Origin: Paralithodes platypus
Taxonomy: Eukaryota > Arthropoda > Malacostraca > Decapoda > Lithodidae
Assembly: GCA_032716605.1 (NCBI GenBank)
Contig: CM064560.1
Location: 11,281,744-11,345,743 of the forward strand
Length of the DNA: 64,000 nt
Direction: 5' to 3'
The position numbers and the translations under genes are program-made. Every line of letters begins with the position of its first letter. The first letter of the stretch is position 1. The notes beneath the pieces were generated by a model. That model saw nothing but the letters and a program-made list of their open reading frames with translations. It had not been told where the DNA came from and searched no databases. This document shows positions 1 to 10,314 of this stretch, in pieces.

Positions 1-221
1 AACTTTCACCCCATTTATGTCACTTTTATGACCTTTAGTGCCATTTAGGTGTCGATTTTTTCCTGGCGAACGATAGCGAGCCTGTAATTTAAGAGGAACC
101 GGCCTTCGGCCGGGAAATTTTTCTACCGAAAAATGTACAAATTTATCTTGAAAGGGGGTCAAGGGAGTGTAATTTCAAGCTTGATGGAAGTCTAGGAAAC
201 ACACTAAAAGCTTCCCCTTAA
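1..221 (+). repeat. TTAA-ended interspersed repeat, copy A (cut by window edge)
   Basis: First of seven copies of one family in the window (others near 11300, 11827, 32375, 54547, 55698+59073 and 59714). Hallmarks here are the hairpin ACCGGCCTTCGGCCGGG at about 99-115, a TTTTCTACCGAAAAATGTAC block, and an end in CCCCTTAA at 214-221. Several other copies start TTAAGGGG and end near CCCTTAA. That fits a short TTAA-targeting non-autonomous DNA element, although the A-rich stretch near the 3' end is also SINE-like. No coding capacity. Confidence 0.75.
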
Positions 222-874
<653 letters not shown>

Positions 875-1196
875 AGCATGGGTATACCACCTCCTCTACG
901 TAGGGTACGTAGTACCCGCCTTGCAACACAATCCCACCCTTACTCTGTGCAACTTTCCAACCCAAGAGTGAAACGCTATTCTAAGACTTTCTTCTATTCA
1001 ACTGCTGAGCTCTGGAACTCTCTCCCACAATCAGTCATTCCCTCTTCCTATGACATAAATTGCTTCAAACTCCGAGTGTCCAGGCATTATAGCTCGAACG
1101 TCCCTTGATTTTGGCCCTGTCACTCTTTCAAAAGTGGGGGAGGCACTCGCTGCAGGCAGTTATGCCTTTTGTCTCCCTCATTCATATAGAAGAAAA
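875..1196 (+). mobile_element. 5'-truncated Jockey-like LINE 3' end
   Basis: Codes for the last ~75 residues of the same LINE protein that is nearly complete at 44651-46984. Shared motifs include [29 protein letters not shown] and a C-terminal NVP. The 3' UTR (TTTGGCCCTGTCACTCTTTC, then GGGGGAGGCACTCGC) and the A-rich tail at 1190-1200 are also shared. It is a dead 5' truncation with no start of its own; the ORF 878-1108 begins at an internal Met. Confidence 0.85.
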
Positions 1197-1261
1197 AAAA
1201 GGGCTAATCATTCTACATCCTCAGCATGCTCAGATGCCTCAGATGATTAGCAGACTCAAAT

Positions 1262-1493
1262 ATTTACACATCTTTCATTGATATACAAAAAGCGTTCGAT
1301 AAAGTTAACCATTTCACAGTAATAAGCAAACATATTGAAGCAAGTTTTCCGCACATTTACGCTATCATATTACTATATCTTTATATAAATTAATTGGTTG
1401 CTACTAAGCATAAAGACTATATCAAAACCCTGAAAAATAATGATTGGAGTAAGACCAGGAGGAATCTTGTCTCCTTTATTTGAGGGGGTATAT
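1262..1493 (+). pseudogene. Decayed LINE reverse transcriptase fragment (outermost layer)
   Basis: Translates, with a frameshift, to an RT palm segment: FIDIQKAFDKVNH from about 1274 (domain with the first catalytic Asp) and GVRPGGILSPLF at about 1447-1482. It stops exactly where an RTE element is inserted (target duplication at 1494-1505). The following RT domain, with YADD, reappears at about 11696, so the two pieces look like halves of one old LINE split by later insertions. It belongs to neither the RTE nor the Jockey-like family of this window. Confidence 0.6.
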
Positions 1494-1505
1494 ATAGTGC
1501 TTGGT

Positions 1506-2159
1506 ACTTACTGGAAAGTACTTAGAATATACGGAGTAGATGGCAAGTTGCTGAAAGCAGTGAAGAGCATGTATGAGGGTGCAAAGGCGGCAGTATGTGT
1601 GGAAAATGAGCAGAGCGAATTCTTTGACCTGAATGTTGGGTTGAAACAGGGGTGTGTGATGTCCCCGGGGTTGTTTACTGTATATATGGATGGAGTCATG
1701 AAAGAAATACAAGGAAGAGCAGTGGATGTTGGTGTATCGCTGATAAGGGAGGGAAATGAGTGGAAGCTACCTGTACTGCTGTTTGCTGATGATACAGTTC
1801 TGATGAGCGATGCAGGGTCTGGTAAATGTGTTTGGAACAGTGTGCGAAAGACGGAATCTGAAGGTAAATGCAGAGAAGATCAAGGTTATGATCTTCGAAA
1901 GGGGTGAAGCCACAGATTGTGAGGTGAAGTTAAAGGGTCAGGTTATGGAAATTGTCAGCTCATTTAAGTATCTGGGCAGTGTGTTGAGTAGAGATTGAGG
2001 AGAGGGTGCAACAGGAGAAGAGGGTTGTAGGAATGCTGAAAGCAGTAACAAGAAATAGGGTGGTCAGTATGGAAGTGAAGAGGACCTTGCATGACAGTGT
2101 GATAACCCCGACACTGACTTACAGAAGCGAAGCATGGACGTTGGAGATGAGAGTCAGAC
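1506..2159 (+). mobile_element. RTE-type LINE, 5'-truncated, left half
   Basis: Matches the RTE copy at 42555-43236: RT motifs QGCVMSP, FADDTVLM, KVNAEK and FKYLGSVLS. The copy starts inside the RT domain, typical of target-primed 5' truncation. It is flanked by the duplication ATAGTGCTTGGT at 1494-1505 and 11278-11289 and is broken at 2159 by the BEL element. Its right half continues at 10882. Frameshifted and inactive. Confidence 0.85.
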
Positions 2160-2726
2160 TGTCGGGAATTTAGATAAAGAGGTTAAATTGCATATCACTG
2201 GTACATGAAATATCCCAACAAATAGTTATAATATAATTACCAACGAGGTATTCGTCGATGGGTGTAATCCAGTCCCCCACACACGGCTAATTCAATTGCA
2301 TGACATGTAGGAATGTTCACATAATACAATATCGATACAATGAACTTAGCTTAGAGGACTGGTGATGTAGGACTGTTGTTATAAATTAGTATTTGTAGCA
2401 CATGGTGAACTGTGGGTTGAGTCAGAGCCGGGGGAGGAGATGTTGGCTGTACGGTGTTGATTGAGAGACTAAAGGGCCGGCGTCCGATCGCTTCGCGAAA
2501 TTACATATGGCTGCCGGCTCATAATAATTATAACCCATAACTTGGTTTCATAATACATCTAGAGCTGATATAGATATTTATACATTACAGTTAATATTTA
2601 ACCTAACTTAAGAATAAACTACAATACACAAAGAACCAGCCGAAATCGTACAAGCGATACGATACCGCCAAATTCAAATGTCCTATTGGACCAAAACCTA
2701 TCGGGATCATTACCCTATTCCCGACA
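2160..2726 (-). repeat. BEL element 3' LTR
   Basis: 567 bp, begins TGTCGGGAAT and ends ATTCCCGACA (+ strand). It aligns without gaps to 10315-10881 with four substitutions seen by eye. The purine-rich stretch just inside it (minus strand GGTGGCGGGCAATA, 2727-2740) is the probable polypurine tract for plus-strand priming. Confidence 0.95.
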
Positions 2727-2745
2727 TATTGCCCGCCACCAAAAA

Positions 2746-4238
2746 TTATATACAGGAGCTATATACAGAGAACAAAAAAAGGACATCGAAGTCAAAGATC
2801 ACCTTGTTTGATCTCCAAAGATCCACGGAACTCATAGCCGTCCTCCTTTTGGGACGAGCGCCACCTGAAGCCTGAGGAGGATCATCCTTCTCATCATCAG
2901 CTGCCCCACCTTGAGGAGCACTGTCACCAGTACTCTCCCGCGGAGGGGTATCAGTAGAGACGCCAGGATCATCCGGCAGTTCTACATCCTGCTCCAAGGT
3001 ATATAACCTTACGACTGGGCGAGTAGTAACCCCAGTCGAAGTTCGTATTCTAGCAACCCTTACAAGACCATCAATGCCCTGGAACAAATCGATAATCCTC
3101 CCAAGCTTCCCAAATAACCTAGGACGCTCATCATGAATCAGGACGATATCCCCGATATGAGGCCATCGTTGATTCGTCCCTTTGATCTTATGAGAGTGGC
3201 GCTCGCGAAGAGACAGCAAATATTCTTGGGTCCACCGTTTCCATAGATCGTCGGACACCTTGTTTACATACTGGAAGCGACGACGCGTGGCGTCAGCATT
3301 GCCGAACGTAGGGTCTTGCAGATCTTCGTCATTTACGGACGATCTAGGAAAGGTATTAAGGGTTCGTCCACGTGTTAGCATAGAAGGCGAAATGGGTAAG
3401 AGGTCATCAACATCTGCCGAGGTATAGGTCAAGGGCCTGTCGTTGACTGACATCTCAATTTCTATTAAGATGGTTTGCAACTCCCGTCTGGTCACCAGTG
3501 CCCTTCCTAATACCTTCTTCATGGCAGATTTGACGATACCGATAGTTCTCTCCCAAATCGCCCCGAACCATGGTGCACGTGCTGGTATAAATCTCCACTG
3601 ACAACCCTTTCCAGTGAGGGTAGCCACAACCTGCGGGTCATCCATTAAACTCTGGAGATATTTAGAGGCCCCGACAAAACAAGTCGCATTATCGCTCATA
3701 ATAATTTGAGGGAAACCATTGCGGCCTGCAAAGCGTCTTAGAGTATGCAAAAACCCCTCACTGGATAGGTCGTCAATCAATTCAATATGAATCGCTCTGG
3801 TTACCGCACATGTGAATAGAACGGCATATACCTTTATGATATTACCGGGCGATTCTCTAACATGAATCGCTCCGGTGTAGTCTACCCCGGTTACCTGAAA
3901 TGGTTCAGTCCTTTGTACCCTGAACTCAGGCAAGGGAGGTAGATCAACTGGGGAGTAAGGCTTACCCTGTAATCTTTTACAGATAGTACAGCTATTGTGG
4001 ATCCCTTTAATTGCTTGTCGCATCTTAGGGATCCACCAACGTTGTCGCATATACGCCAGAACATAATTTACGCCAAAATGTAGGCAGGTCCTATGGCATT
4101 GGCGAATCAACAGTTTGGTAATCAAATGAGAGGAGCTAAGGAGGACAGGATATTTCGCAGAATCAATAATGTCCGCCTTTTGTATCCTGCCTCAGCACTT
4201 AATTATGCCTCCTTCCATATATAATCCTAGCTGCCTCA
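2746..4238 (-). pseudogene. BEL pol: integrase plus C-terminal domain
   Basis: The main open frame is 2746-4125 (459 aa). An HHCC-like zinc-binding start ends in CTICKR. The catalytic core has all three acidic residues, in VDYTGAI, MSDNATCF and the Glu of GAIWERTIG. A DUF5641-like, SH3-type tail (WPHIGDIVLIHDE) follows. The protein would join reverse-transcribed DNA to chromosomes. Coding sequence continues upstream on the minus strand from 4126 to the MITE border at 4238, but with one TGA stop. The first Met of the open frame is internal. It is severed from RT/RNase H by the MITE at 4239-4945, so this is a broken part of one gag-pol gene. Confidence 0.9.
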
Positions 4239-4945
4239 TTAACCCGTTGAGCCCCGGCTAGTTATAATATTTTGTTCACCCCAGTCCCAAGCCATTTTCA
4301 CTTATTTTTTTTGTTTGCTAAAATGGAAGACAAGGATGAGAAATGAAAAAAAAAACAAAAAAAATCACCTCTGACATTTTTTTTGGGGGGGGGGGGCCGG
4401 TGGGGGGTTGGGGGGGGGGGAGCTTCAAAAAAAATGTGTTGAGCCAAAATGGAAGAGAATGGTGAGAAATGAACACACAAATAAAAAAAAACTCATTTCG
4501 GTCATTTGGGGGGCGGGGGGGGGGGGGGGGGGGGTGTTTCAATAGTTCGTCTCCCCCGCATGACCACCCGCCCGGGAGCACTAGGGTAAAAACTGAGTAT
4601 GGCATTGTACGGCATACATCCTAAGGAGTATCTCACATAAATCTCAAGCCTCTAGCTCCCATACGACCGGAGTAATGAAGGTTCAAAGTGGCGGTAAACT
4701 AGGGGTGTAAACTATCCCCACTAAGCCCACCACCACCAGCCGCGCGGCTGTCTCGGCCCGCTCACACCTACTGGCCCGGCTCCCCCACACACTACGGTAC
4801 CGCCCCCTCCTATTCTCCCGCCATTTCCTACCTTACGAGCCACATAAGTGTTTTTTATATGTCGGACGCACGTGATGCGTCGCTGGGAGTTGGTGATCAA
4901 AGACTGCCGACGCAACACGTGCGACGCTGGGTCTCAACGGGTTAA
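4239..4945. mobile_element. TTAA-flanked piggyBac-type MITE (family 1)
   Basis: Inserted in the BEL pol gene. Flanked by TTAA, with ends CCCGTTGAGCCCCGGC and, inverted, CCCGTTGAGACCCAGC. It holds two long G tracts (4382-4420 and 4508-4534) and A/T-rich blocks but no gene. A shorter relative with perfect 16-bp ends is at 54888-55322; both have AGTTATAA just inside the left end and a GCGTCG-rich right end. TTAA duplication and a CCC start are piggyBac hallmarks. The mobilising transposase is not in the window. Confidence 0.85.
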
Positions 4946-5326
4946 GTTTGAGGGTTTGGCCTTTGACTCCTTGCTCAGGATTTGATGTTCAGTAGGATAA
5001 GATTCCTTTTGTACTAAACATATTAGTTTCGCTTCTGCTGATCTCAATTCATGGAGTCTGATATGCTTCGAATCCTCACTAAGGAAAGACCAGTGAGCCC
5101 GACTTCTCATGTTGTTAATGAAACGGTATATCCATGAAAATACCCGTATTACTTGATCATAGCTGCCGTAACGTTCCCACTCTACCAACTTGTTATCCTG
5201 ATGTGTAGTACTCACATTCGAACTACTTAACACATCATCTTGGGGCCGACTTGAAGGATCAGATATGTATTCCCTGAAATCCTGAGGCCATTCAATTGGA
5301 GATGTAAGCCATGGAGGTCCATGCCA
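4946..5326 (-). pseudogene. BEL pol: RNase H to integrase linker
   Basis: Continues the pol reading frame between the RNase H end and the MITE. Motifs include WHGPPWL, VEWERYGSYDQVIRV and FSWIYRF, the usual BEL/Pao connector. A TGA in place of the first Trp of WWHGP separates it from the ORF that ends at 5327. The TTAA MITE ends it at 4946. Confidence 0.8.
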
Positions 5327-8300
5327 TCAAATAGAGGAAAACATAAACTGCTGCGCCGAGATCCCCCGGGAAATTATGTCACTGGGGTTATCCCTGGTGC
5401 TCACATAGCGAAATGTAGCTGTAGGAACTAAGTTATGAATCTCATCAGTGCGATTAGAAACATAAACAGGTAACACTTTCTGGCTGTGTACCCATGAAAG
5501 CGCTATTTGACTGTCGCTCCAGACATAGACGTTATTAATCTGTAGTATGTCTGTATAAGCATCCAGTGTAAACTTTATTAGACGAGCAGACAGAAGCAAT
5601 GCAGTAAGTTCTAATTTAGGAACTGTAATCTTCTTTATAGGGGCTACTTTGGCCTTCGCTATAGCCAACGTCGCTTCACTACCATTGCATATGTATATGG
5701 CAGTACCGTACGCACTATTATTAGCATCAGAAAAGGCATGTAGATCCACCGGTTGACCACTAATAACCTGACGATCAAGTTGGACCTTGCAACATGTGGA
5801 AAGGTCCGACCGAATCAACCGCCAAGTATCTTGTAACTCAGTCGGGAGGGGCGTGTCCCAATCTAGTTTTAGCCGCCATAGTTGCTGTAAAAACATACGA
5901 GCACGGATAGTGACAGGCAGCAAAAAACCTAGGGGATCAAACAACCTCGCTGACAAGCTTAAGCAGATTCGCTTGGTCATAAGCTCACTGCCGCATGGGG
6001 TGTGACAGAAGGATATACAATCTGTGGTAGTGTCCCATTTGTGGCCTAAAATCTTCACCTCACTATTCTCAGTAGATACACCGTCAGAAGCAAATTGACC
6101 TTTCAAAAGATCACTATTAGTGGCCCATTCTCTCAAGTATAGATGATCCTTGGCAAATATATCGCAGATCTCCCAGCATCTCTTGAGCAATAAATCTTCA
6201 TCGTCTCCAGTGCCTTGAAGATTGTCCACGTAGATCCCCTGCTTGATCTCATTCTTGAAGTCAGGATCTAGTCCAGCCTCCTCAAGATGACGCAAGATAG
6301 TAGCGTTGAGAAGGAACTGGGAACAGGTCGCCCCGAATAAGACGACTCTGAACCTGTAGATCAGATACTCTGAATCTAGATCCATTGGGTCCCGTGGCCA
6401 TAAAAATCTGGTCGAGTCCCTGTCTTCACGATGGAGTTGAAGCATCAGGAAGGCCTTCTCAATATCGGCGACCCATGCAAACTTATGACATCTGAAGCGC
6501 AACATAATTTGCGCTAGATCAGAGACCAGGGACGGACCCGTGTACAGACAATCATTCAGGCTATAGGAGCGATCACTGGATTTAGCAGAGCAGTCATACA
6601 CAATACGAACAGGAGTGGTGGAACTGTCCTTTTTAATCCCATGGTGAGCAAGGTAATGGATATTATCCCCATACTCACCGAGATCTACTCTCTCCACAAA
6701 TCCACGTTGTACCTGCTCATTTAAAACTGCCGCATAAGTCTCGCAATAATTTGGATCCTTGACAAACTGCTTCTGAAGGCCAAGTAACCTACCAAGTGCT
6801 AGACGGAAATTAGTAGGTAATTTACTCTTGTTATCATTCCAAGGGAGCCTTACCACATACTGACCTCTGCCAGAGTCATACGTTACAGTCTCTTCATACG
6901 AGCTTAACGCTAGCTTGGACTCACGATCAAGTTCATGTGGGTCAATTCCAATATTGTCCAAGTCCCATAGCTTATCTATATCAGTACATGTATTATCGGG
7001 CACATTTGGCCTAATATATTTATCTATGGGGCTTACTGCTACCTTGAGGACCGTAACCACCTCCACCTGTGTGTCTTGAGAGGAAGTGGCATAGGATCCA
7101 GAAATGGCATACCCTTGGATCGTGGGGAGCATTATTGGCTTATCTACCCGCCGATATCCAGGGTGAACCAGGTCGTAGTAATAATCAGCTCCGACCAGTA
7201 GCATAATACCATTGTTAGCAGAGAGTTGATCATCAGCCAGTTTATAACCCTTGCTTCTGAGATATTTCAAATGTGGTTGAATCTCTGATGCTATATAGAA
7301 ACTGGGTAGTGTGTCTACCACAACAGCCTTGATGGGACATACCTTTTTTCTATAAACATAGGAAATCTCCACTATATCATAGTCACTGGTATCTATTTCA
7401 CCAGTGAAACCATGGAGACGCAAATTCTCTTGACCCTTGCTGGTACACTTGAGCTGGGGTAATGATGACCGCAGAACGAATGACCTCTGTGAGCACTGGT
7501 CAAGTAAGGTGCGCGTCATTATAGTATTATTATTACTCCCCACTACTGGCAGCATCATAGTAGGAAGCAATTGACATTCTCGAGAAGCAATGGACATGGC
7601 AGATACTTTATCACCCTCGCTCTTACTTTTCTCATGTGACTCTTTGGGGGTTCTCCCCTTTTCTTTGCCGTCGTGCCGATCAGACTGGGTACAAAGGGAA
7701 AACCAATGTTTACCCTTGCAATACTTACAAGGTTTGATGTAGGAATTGGTGCAAGTACTGTTGAAGTGGTCTCTTGCCAGACAGCTGGTACATAACTTAA
7801 GCAATTTAGCCTGGCCAATCTTCTGTGTAGCCTTAGGATACTTAGGACACTGATACCACAGATGACCGTGGACACTGCACAACTTACAACCTAATGATAT
7901 TGGCCTTTTCTGTTTAGGAGAAGTCTGTACCGGGAAAGCTGCAGTAGATGGCGACATCTCCACTTGTCGGTAGTGTCCAGTACTCTCCATATTGAAGACT
8001 TCAGTCTGGTACACCTGCACCAACGCTTCCAAGTTTAGTGGAGAGTCGCTTAGTTGTCGTCTTAAGATTTCCCTTAGGGGAGAGGGTATCTTATTCAAGA
8101 TATTCACACTAAATATCTCCTCCTTGGTGACGGCCATTGTCTCCATAGATTGGAGGAGGCTCTCAAAGGAGGCATAGTACTCATTTAGGGCCGTCACATC
8201 ATAGGACGGAGGATCCAGCGTGAAGAACTTAGTAATTAACGCGGTCTTGATGACTTCCACTCTCCCGTAAGTTCTCTTCAGCAACTCCACTGCAGACTCG

Positions 8301-8821
8301 TAGCTGGTAGCTTCTAGCTTGTACCCATCGACTAACTTTAATGCCTCCCCTTTCAATTGACCATGGAGATATGTGAACCTTTGGATGGATGTGAGTGTTT
8401 TGTTATGATGGACTGAACACTCAAAGATATCCCAAAATCCAGTCCAGGTAGCCGAATCCCCGGAAAAGGTAGGCAAAGTAAGCTTCGGCAGGTTAAAACC
8501 AGTCGCCTTTGGTGTACCGGTATCCTTAACAGAGGTTGATTCTTGGGTGGAAGATTGTCTGGCTAAGGCTGTATTAACATCCTCAAAGTACTCAAGATCT
8601 GCCGACATTTCTTCTTCCACATCGTCAGTAACTGTCAATAAACCATATACCTGCTGAGCATAACTATCATAAGTAGCTAGCGATTTAGTAACAGTAGCGA
8701 ATTTACCCTTTATTTGATCAGCCGTGGCACTTATTAAAAATTCATCAAGATCACTTAAACACCTATTTAAACTTCCCTTCATCCCTCCCTTAAGAATCTT
8801 AAGTTTCTTCAAATCTGTCAT
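5327..8821 (-). CDS. BEL gag-pol: gag, zinc knuckles, protease, RT, RNase H
   Basis: 1164 codons from ATG at 8821. Residues ~1-290 are a BEL gag (LPKLTLPTFSG, a DUF1759-like region). Cys/His knuckles follow at ~310-380 (CKLCSVHGH, CTSCLARDH, CKYCKGKHW), then a retropepsin-like region with LLDQCSQRSF, where the usual D-x-G reads DQC. RT motifs at ~760-900 include VADIEKAFLMLQL, GATCSQF and YVDN. The Pao-type RNase H (FSDAN, VPKLELTAL, VWSDSQIALSW) ends it. The Cys at the protease active site could be inactivating. YVDN rather than YVDD is, as I recall, common in BEL elements, so it does not prove death. It ends at a premature TGA; the rest of pol lies at 4946-5326 and 2746-4238. Confidence 0.92.
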   Translation of the reverse strand: MTDLKKLKILKGGMKGSLNRCLSDLDEFLISATADQIKGKFATVTKSLATYDSYAQQVYGLLTVTDDVEEEMSADLEYFEDVNTALARQSSTQESTSVKDTGTPKATGFNLPKLTLPTFSGDSATWTGFWDIFECSVHHNKTLTSIQRFTYLHGQLKGEALKLVDGYKLEATSYESAVELLKRTYGRVEVIKTALITKFFTLDPPSYDVTALNEYYASFESLLQSMETMAVTKEEIFSVNILNKIPSPLREILRRQLSDSPLNLEALVQVYQTEVFNMESTGHYRQVEMSPSTAAFPVQTSPKQKRPISLGCKLCSVHGHLWYQCPKYPKATQKIGQAKLLKLCTSCLARDHFNSTCTNSYIKPCKYCKGKHWFSLCTQSDRHDGKEKGRTPKESHEKSKSEGDKVSAMSIASRECQLLPTMMLPVVGSNNNTIMTRTLLDQCSQRSFVLRSSLPQLKCTSKGQENLRLHGFTGEIDTSDYDIVEISYVYRKKVCPIKAVVVDTLPSFYIASEIQPHLKYLRSKGYKLADDQLSANNGIMLLVGADYYYDLVHPGYRRVDKPIMLPTIQGYAISGSYATSSQDTQVEVVTVLKVAVSPIDKYIRPNVPDNTCTDIDKLWDLDNIGIDPHELDRESKLALSSYEETVTYDSGRGQYVVRLPWNDNKSKLPTNFRLALGRLLGLQKQFVKDPNYCETYAAVLNEQVQRGFVERVDLGEYGDNIHYLAHHGIKKDSSTTPVRIVYDCSAKSSDRSYSLNDCLYTGPSLVSDLAQIMLRFRCHKFAWVADIEKAFLMLQLHREDRDSTRFLWPRDPMDLDSEYLIYRFRVVLFGATCSQFLLNATILRHLEEAGLDPDFKNEIKQGIYVDNLQGTGDDEDLLLKRCWEICDIFAKDHLYLREWATNSDLLKGQFASDGVSTENSEVKILGHKWDTTTDCISFCHTPCGSELMTKRICLSLSARLFDPLGFLLPVTIRARMFLQQLWRLKLDWDTPLPTELQDTWRLIRSDLSTCCKVQLDRQVISGQPVDLHAFSDANNSAYGTAIYICNGSEATLAIAKAKVAPIKKITVPKLELTALLLSARLIKFTLDAYTDILQINNVYVWSDSQIALSWVHSQKVLPVYVSNRTDEIHNLVPTATFRYVSTRDNPSDIISRGISAQQFMFSSI

Positions 8822-8843
8822 CGTAAAGGTCTAATTTTCAGCA

Positions 8844-8891
8844 ACTTAAACTACAATGAGGTCAGACTACAAACCGTTAATCGCTTGGGAA
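8844..8891 (-). promoter_or_regulatory. Duplicated leader block, gag copy
   Basis: Lies about 25 bp before the gag ATG (minus strand). It resembles 9756-9803, upstream of the SGNH ORF: shared AAGCGATT, GTCTGACC/GTCAGACCTCAT and TTGTAG in the same order. The minus-strand end TGACCTCATTGTAG resembles a 3' splice acceptor. A role in exposing each ORF by alternative splicing is inference. Confidence 0.5.
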
Positions 8892-9039
8892 GCAACAGCG
8901 GCAAACCCCCATTACTTAAGAAATTTACTCAAAAAGAATTACATAATACTTACATTCCCCTTAATATAAACTATCGAAAGGAAATTATCTGACTAGACAA
9001 CAACATAAAGTACACTGGGAATATCTATGAGGAGACCGA

Positions 9040-9660
9040 CTACTGCGACGCAAGATAGTCCCTTACCATCTTAATGACCTGGGCCAACAAACGATCGCTG
9101 CCTTCATTGGTGAGGTGGACGCCGTCCTCAGACATATACTGGCTCCCGAAACTATATGGGGAGAATCGACCACCAAGGTGCCTATATTTCCTCTTGAGGA
9201 GAGCATTGACGGAGTTCTTCACCTTGTGGTATTCACCTGCCGGTATACCCCGAGGAGACTCCCTCTGCTCTAATCCCAATACAAGGCAGCGACCATTCGT
9301 GGATGCCTCAATCTCAAAGGTCAACTCCTTGATCTTAGCCGCTAGCTCCTGCGGGACTACCCCAGAGACGATGTCGTTACCGCCCAACACTAATACAGTG
9401 ATCTCGGGCCTTAGGCTCAAAAGACCATCCCAGGCTGGTTGGGACCTGATATTATCGAGAGTGGCTCTTGGGGCACTAAACACCCTCACTACAAAACCCG
9501 GGTCATAAAACTCTCGGCGGGAAACCCCTAGGCGACCAACATAACTGTGGCCTAATATACCCACCACTTTCCCCGGGCTCTGATTGTATGAGGAGGTTGG
9601 TGTAAAATTCACCCCAATGCCACTTCCTGACGCAGCTGTGGGATGGTTCCTTTGAGCCAT
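9040..9660 (-). CDS. SGNH/GDSL-type hydrolase-like ORF inside the BEL element
   Basis: 206 aa from ATG at 9660, between the 5' LTR and gag, on the element's coding strand. Block I is GILGHSYVG (candidate nucleophile Ser39, with GHS in place of GDS). Block III is LVLGGNDI (Asn95, oxyanion hole). Block V is EDGVHLTNEG (Asp179 and His182, completing a triad). The predicted product is a small intracellular esterase-like enzyme; no signal peptide or TM segment is seen and the substrate is unknown. SGNH domains are known in CR1-type LINE ORF1 and in Ngaro/DIRS-type elements, but not, to my knowledge, as a standard BEL/Pao ORF. The frame is fully open although pol is broken. The ATG is the first in the open frame. 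Confidence 0.75.
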   Translation of the reverse strand: MAQRNHPTAASGSGIGVNFTPTSSYNQSPGKVVGILGHSYVGRLGVSRREFYDPGFVVRVFSAPRATLDNIRSQPAWDGLLSLRPEITVLVLGGNDIVSGVVPQELAAKIKELTFEIEASTNGRCLVLGLEQRESPRGIPAGEYHKVKNSVNALLKRKYRHLGGRFSPYSFGSQYMSEDGVHLTNEGSDRLLAQVIKMVRDYLASQ

Positions 9661-9755
9661 GATGTATTGACAAAAGAATTAAATACTAAATCCATCAAAA
9701 GAACGGGTAAGGTGAAGCACTAATTACTGAAAGCCCTTTATAGGTAAGCCTAGTT

Positions 9756-9803
9756 GGTTAAGCTACAATCATGAGGTCTGACTATTAACTGTCAATCGCT
9801 TAG
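9756..9803 (-). promoter_or_regulatory. Duplicated leader block, SGNH-ORF copy
   Basis: Partner of 8844-8891, about 95 bp upstream of the SGNH ORF start. The similarity covers close to 48 bp with scattered mismatches and a 2-bp gap. A duplication when the extra ORF was acquired, or a shared splice acceptor, would both fit. Confidence 0.5.
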
Positions 9804-10294
9804 GAATTAACAAAGACCGACACTCATGACCGCCACTTTAAGCAACTAGGCCTAGGCTATTATGAAATTTAAATATAAAAGGTCACATGAGAACCCTCCC
9901 TTCCAGCAAAATTAATAACGAGCCCCACAATGACAAAACACAATTAACACCACAGGCACACCACCAAAGCGAAATGAACTGCCACCACAGACACCAGCAG
10001 GCCTAGCCTAGCCTAGCCTATGAGCGCAAAATGGTGCCCGACGAAAATACCCCTACCCCAAACTCCAGCCCAGCGAACCCACCAAATAATGCCAAGGATC
10101 ACACGCCCAAAAAAACCTGGAAACTAGTCCCAAAAAAGATAGAGACGGCGCCTAATGGGTAAAAAACACGAGGGAAGAAGCTGGGTGTAAACCAGGGAAC
10201 GGCAGTCGGCCAACAATGCGCGAGGCTGCAGCCATTTGTAAGCCCACAAGCGTCAAGGAAGCAAACAAAACGGTACTACGGTAAGGAAGCCTAA
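9804..10294 (-). other. BEL 5' untranslated leader
   Basis: Non-coding stretch between primer site and SGNH ORF. It contains a short CCTAG-rich run (about 9999-10018). No further ORF is seen. Confidence 0.6.
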
Positions 10295-10309
10295 GGGCAC
10301 GAAGGACCA
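10295..10309 (-). promoter_or_regulatory. BEL primer binding site, probably tRNA-Tyr
   Basis: Five bases inside the 5' LTR the minus strand reads TGGTCCTTCGTGCCC. It would pair with the 3' end of a tRNA whose acceptor stem ends CGAAGGACCA, the pattern of animal tRNA-Tyr, with one mismatch at the eleventh base. Confidence 0.55.
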
Positions 10310-10314
10310 TTATT

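Noticed and set aside
4298..4605. Pro-rich frames over the G tracts
   Set aside because: Translations of homopolymer G/C runs inside a MITE.
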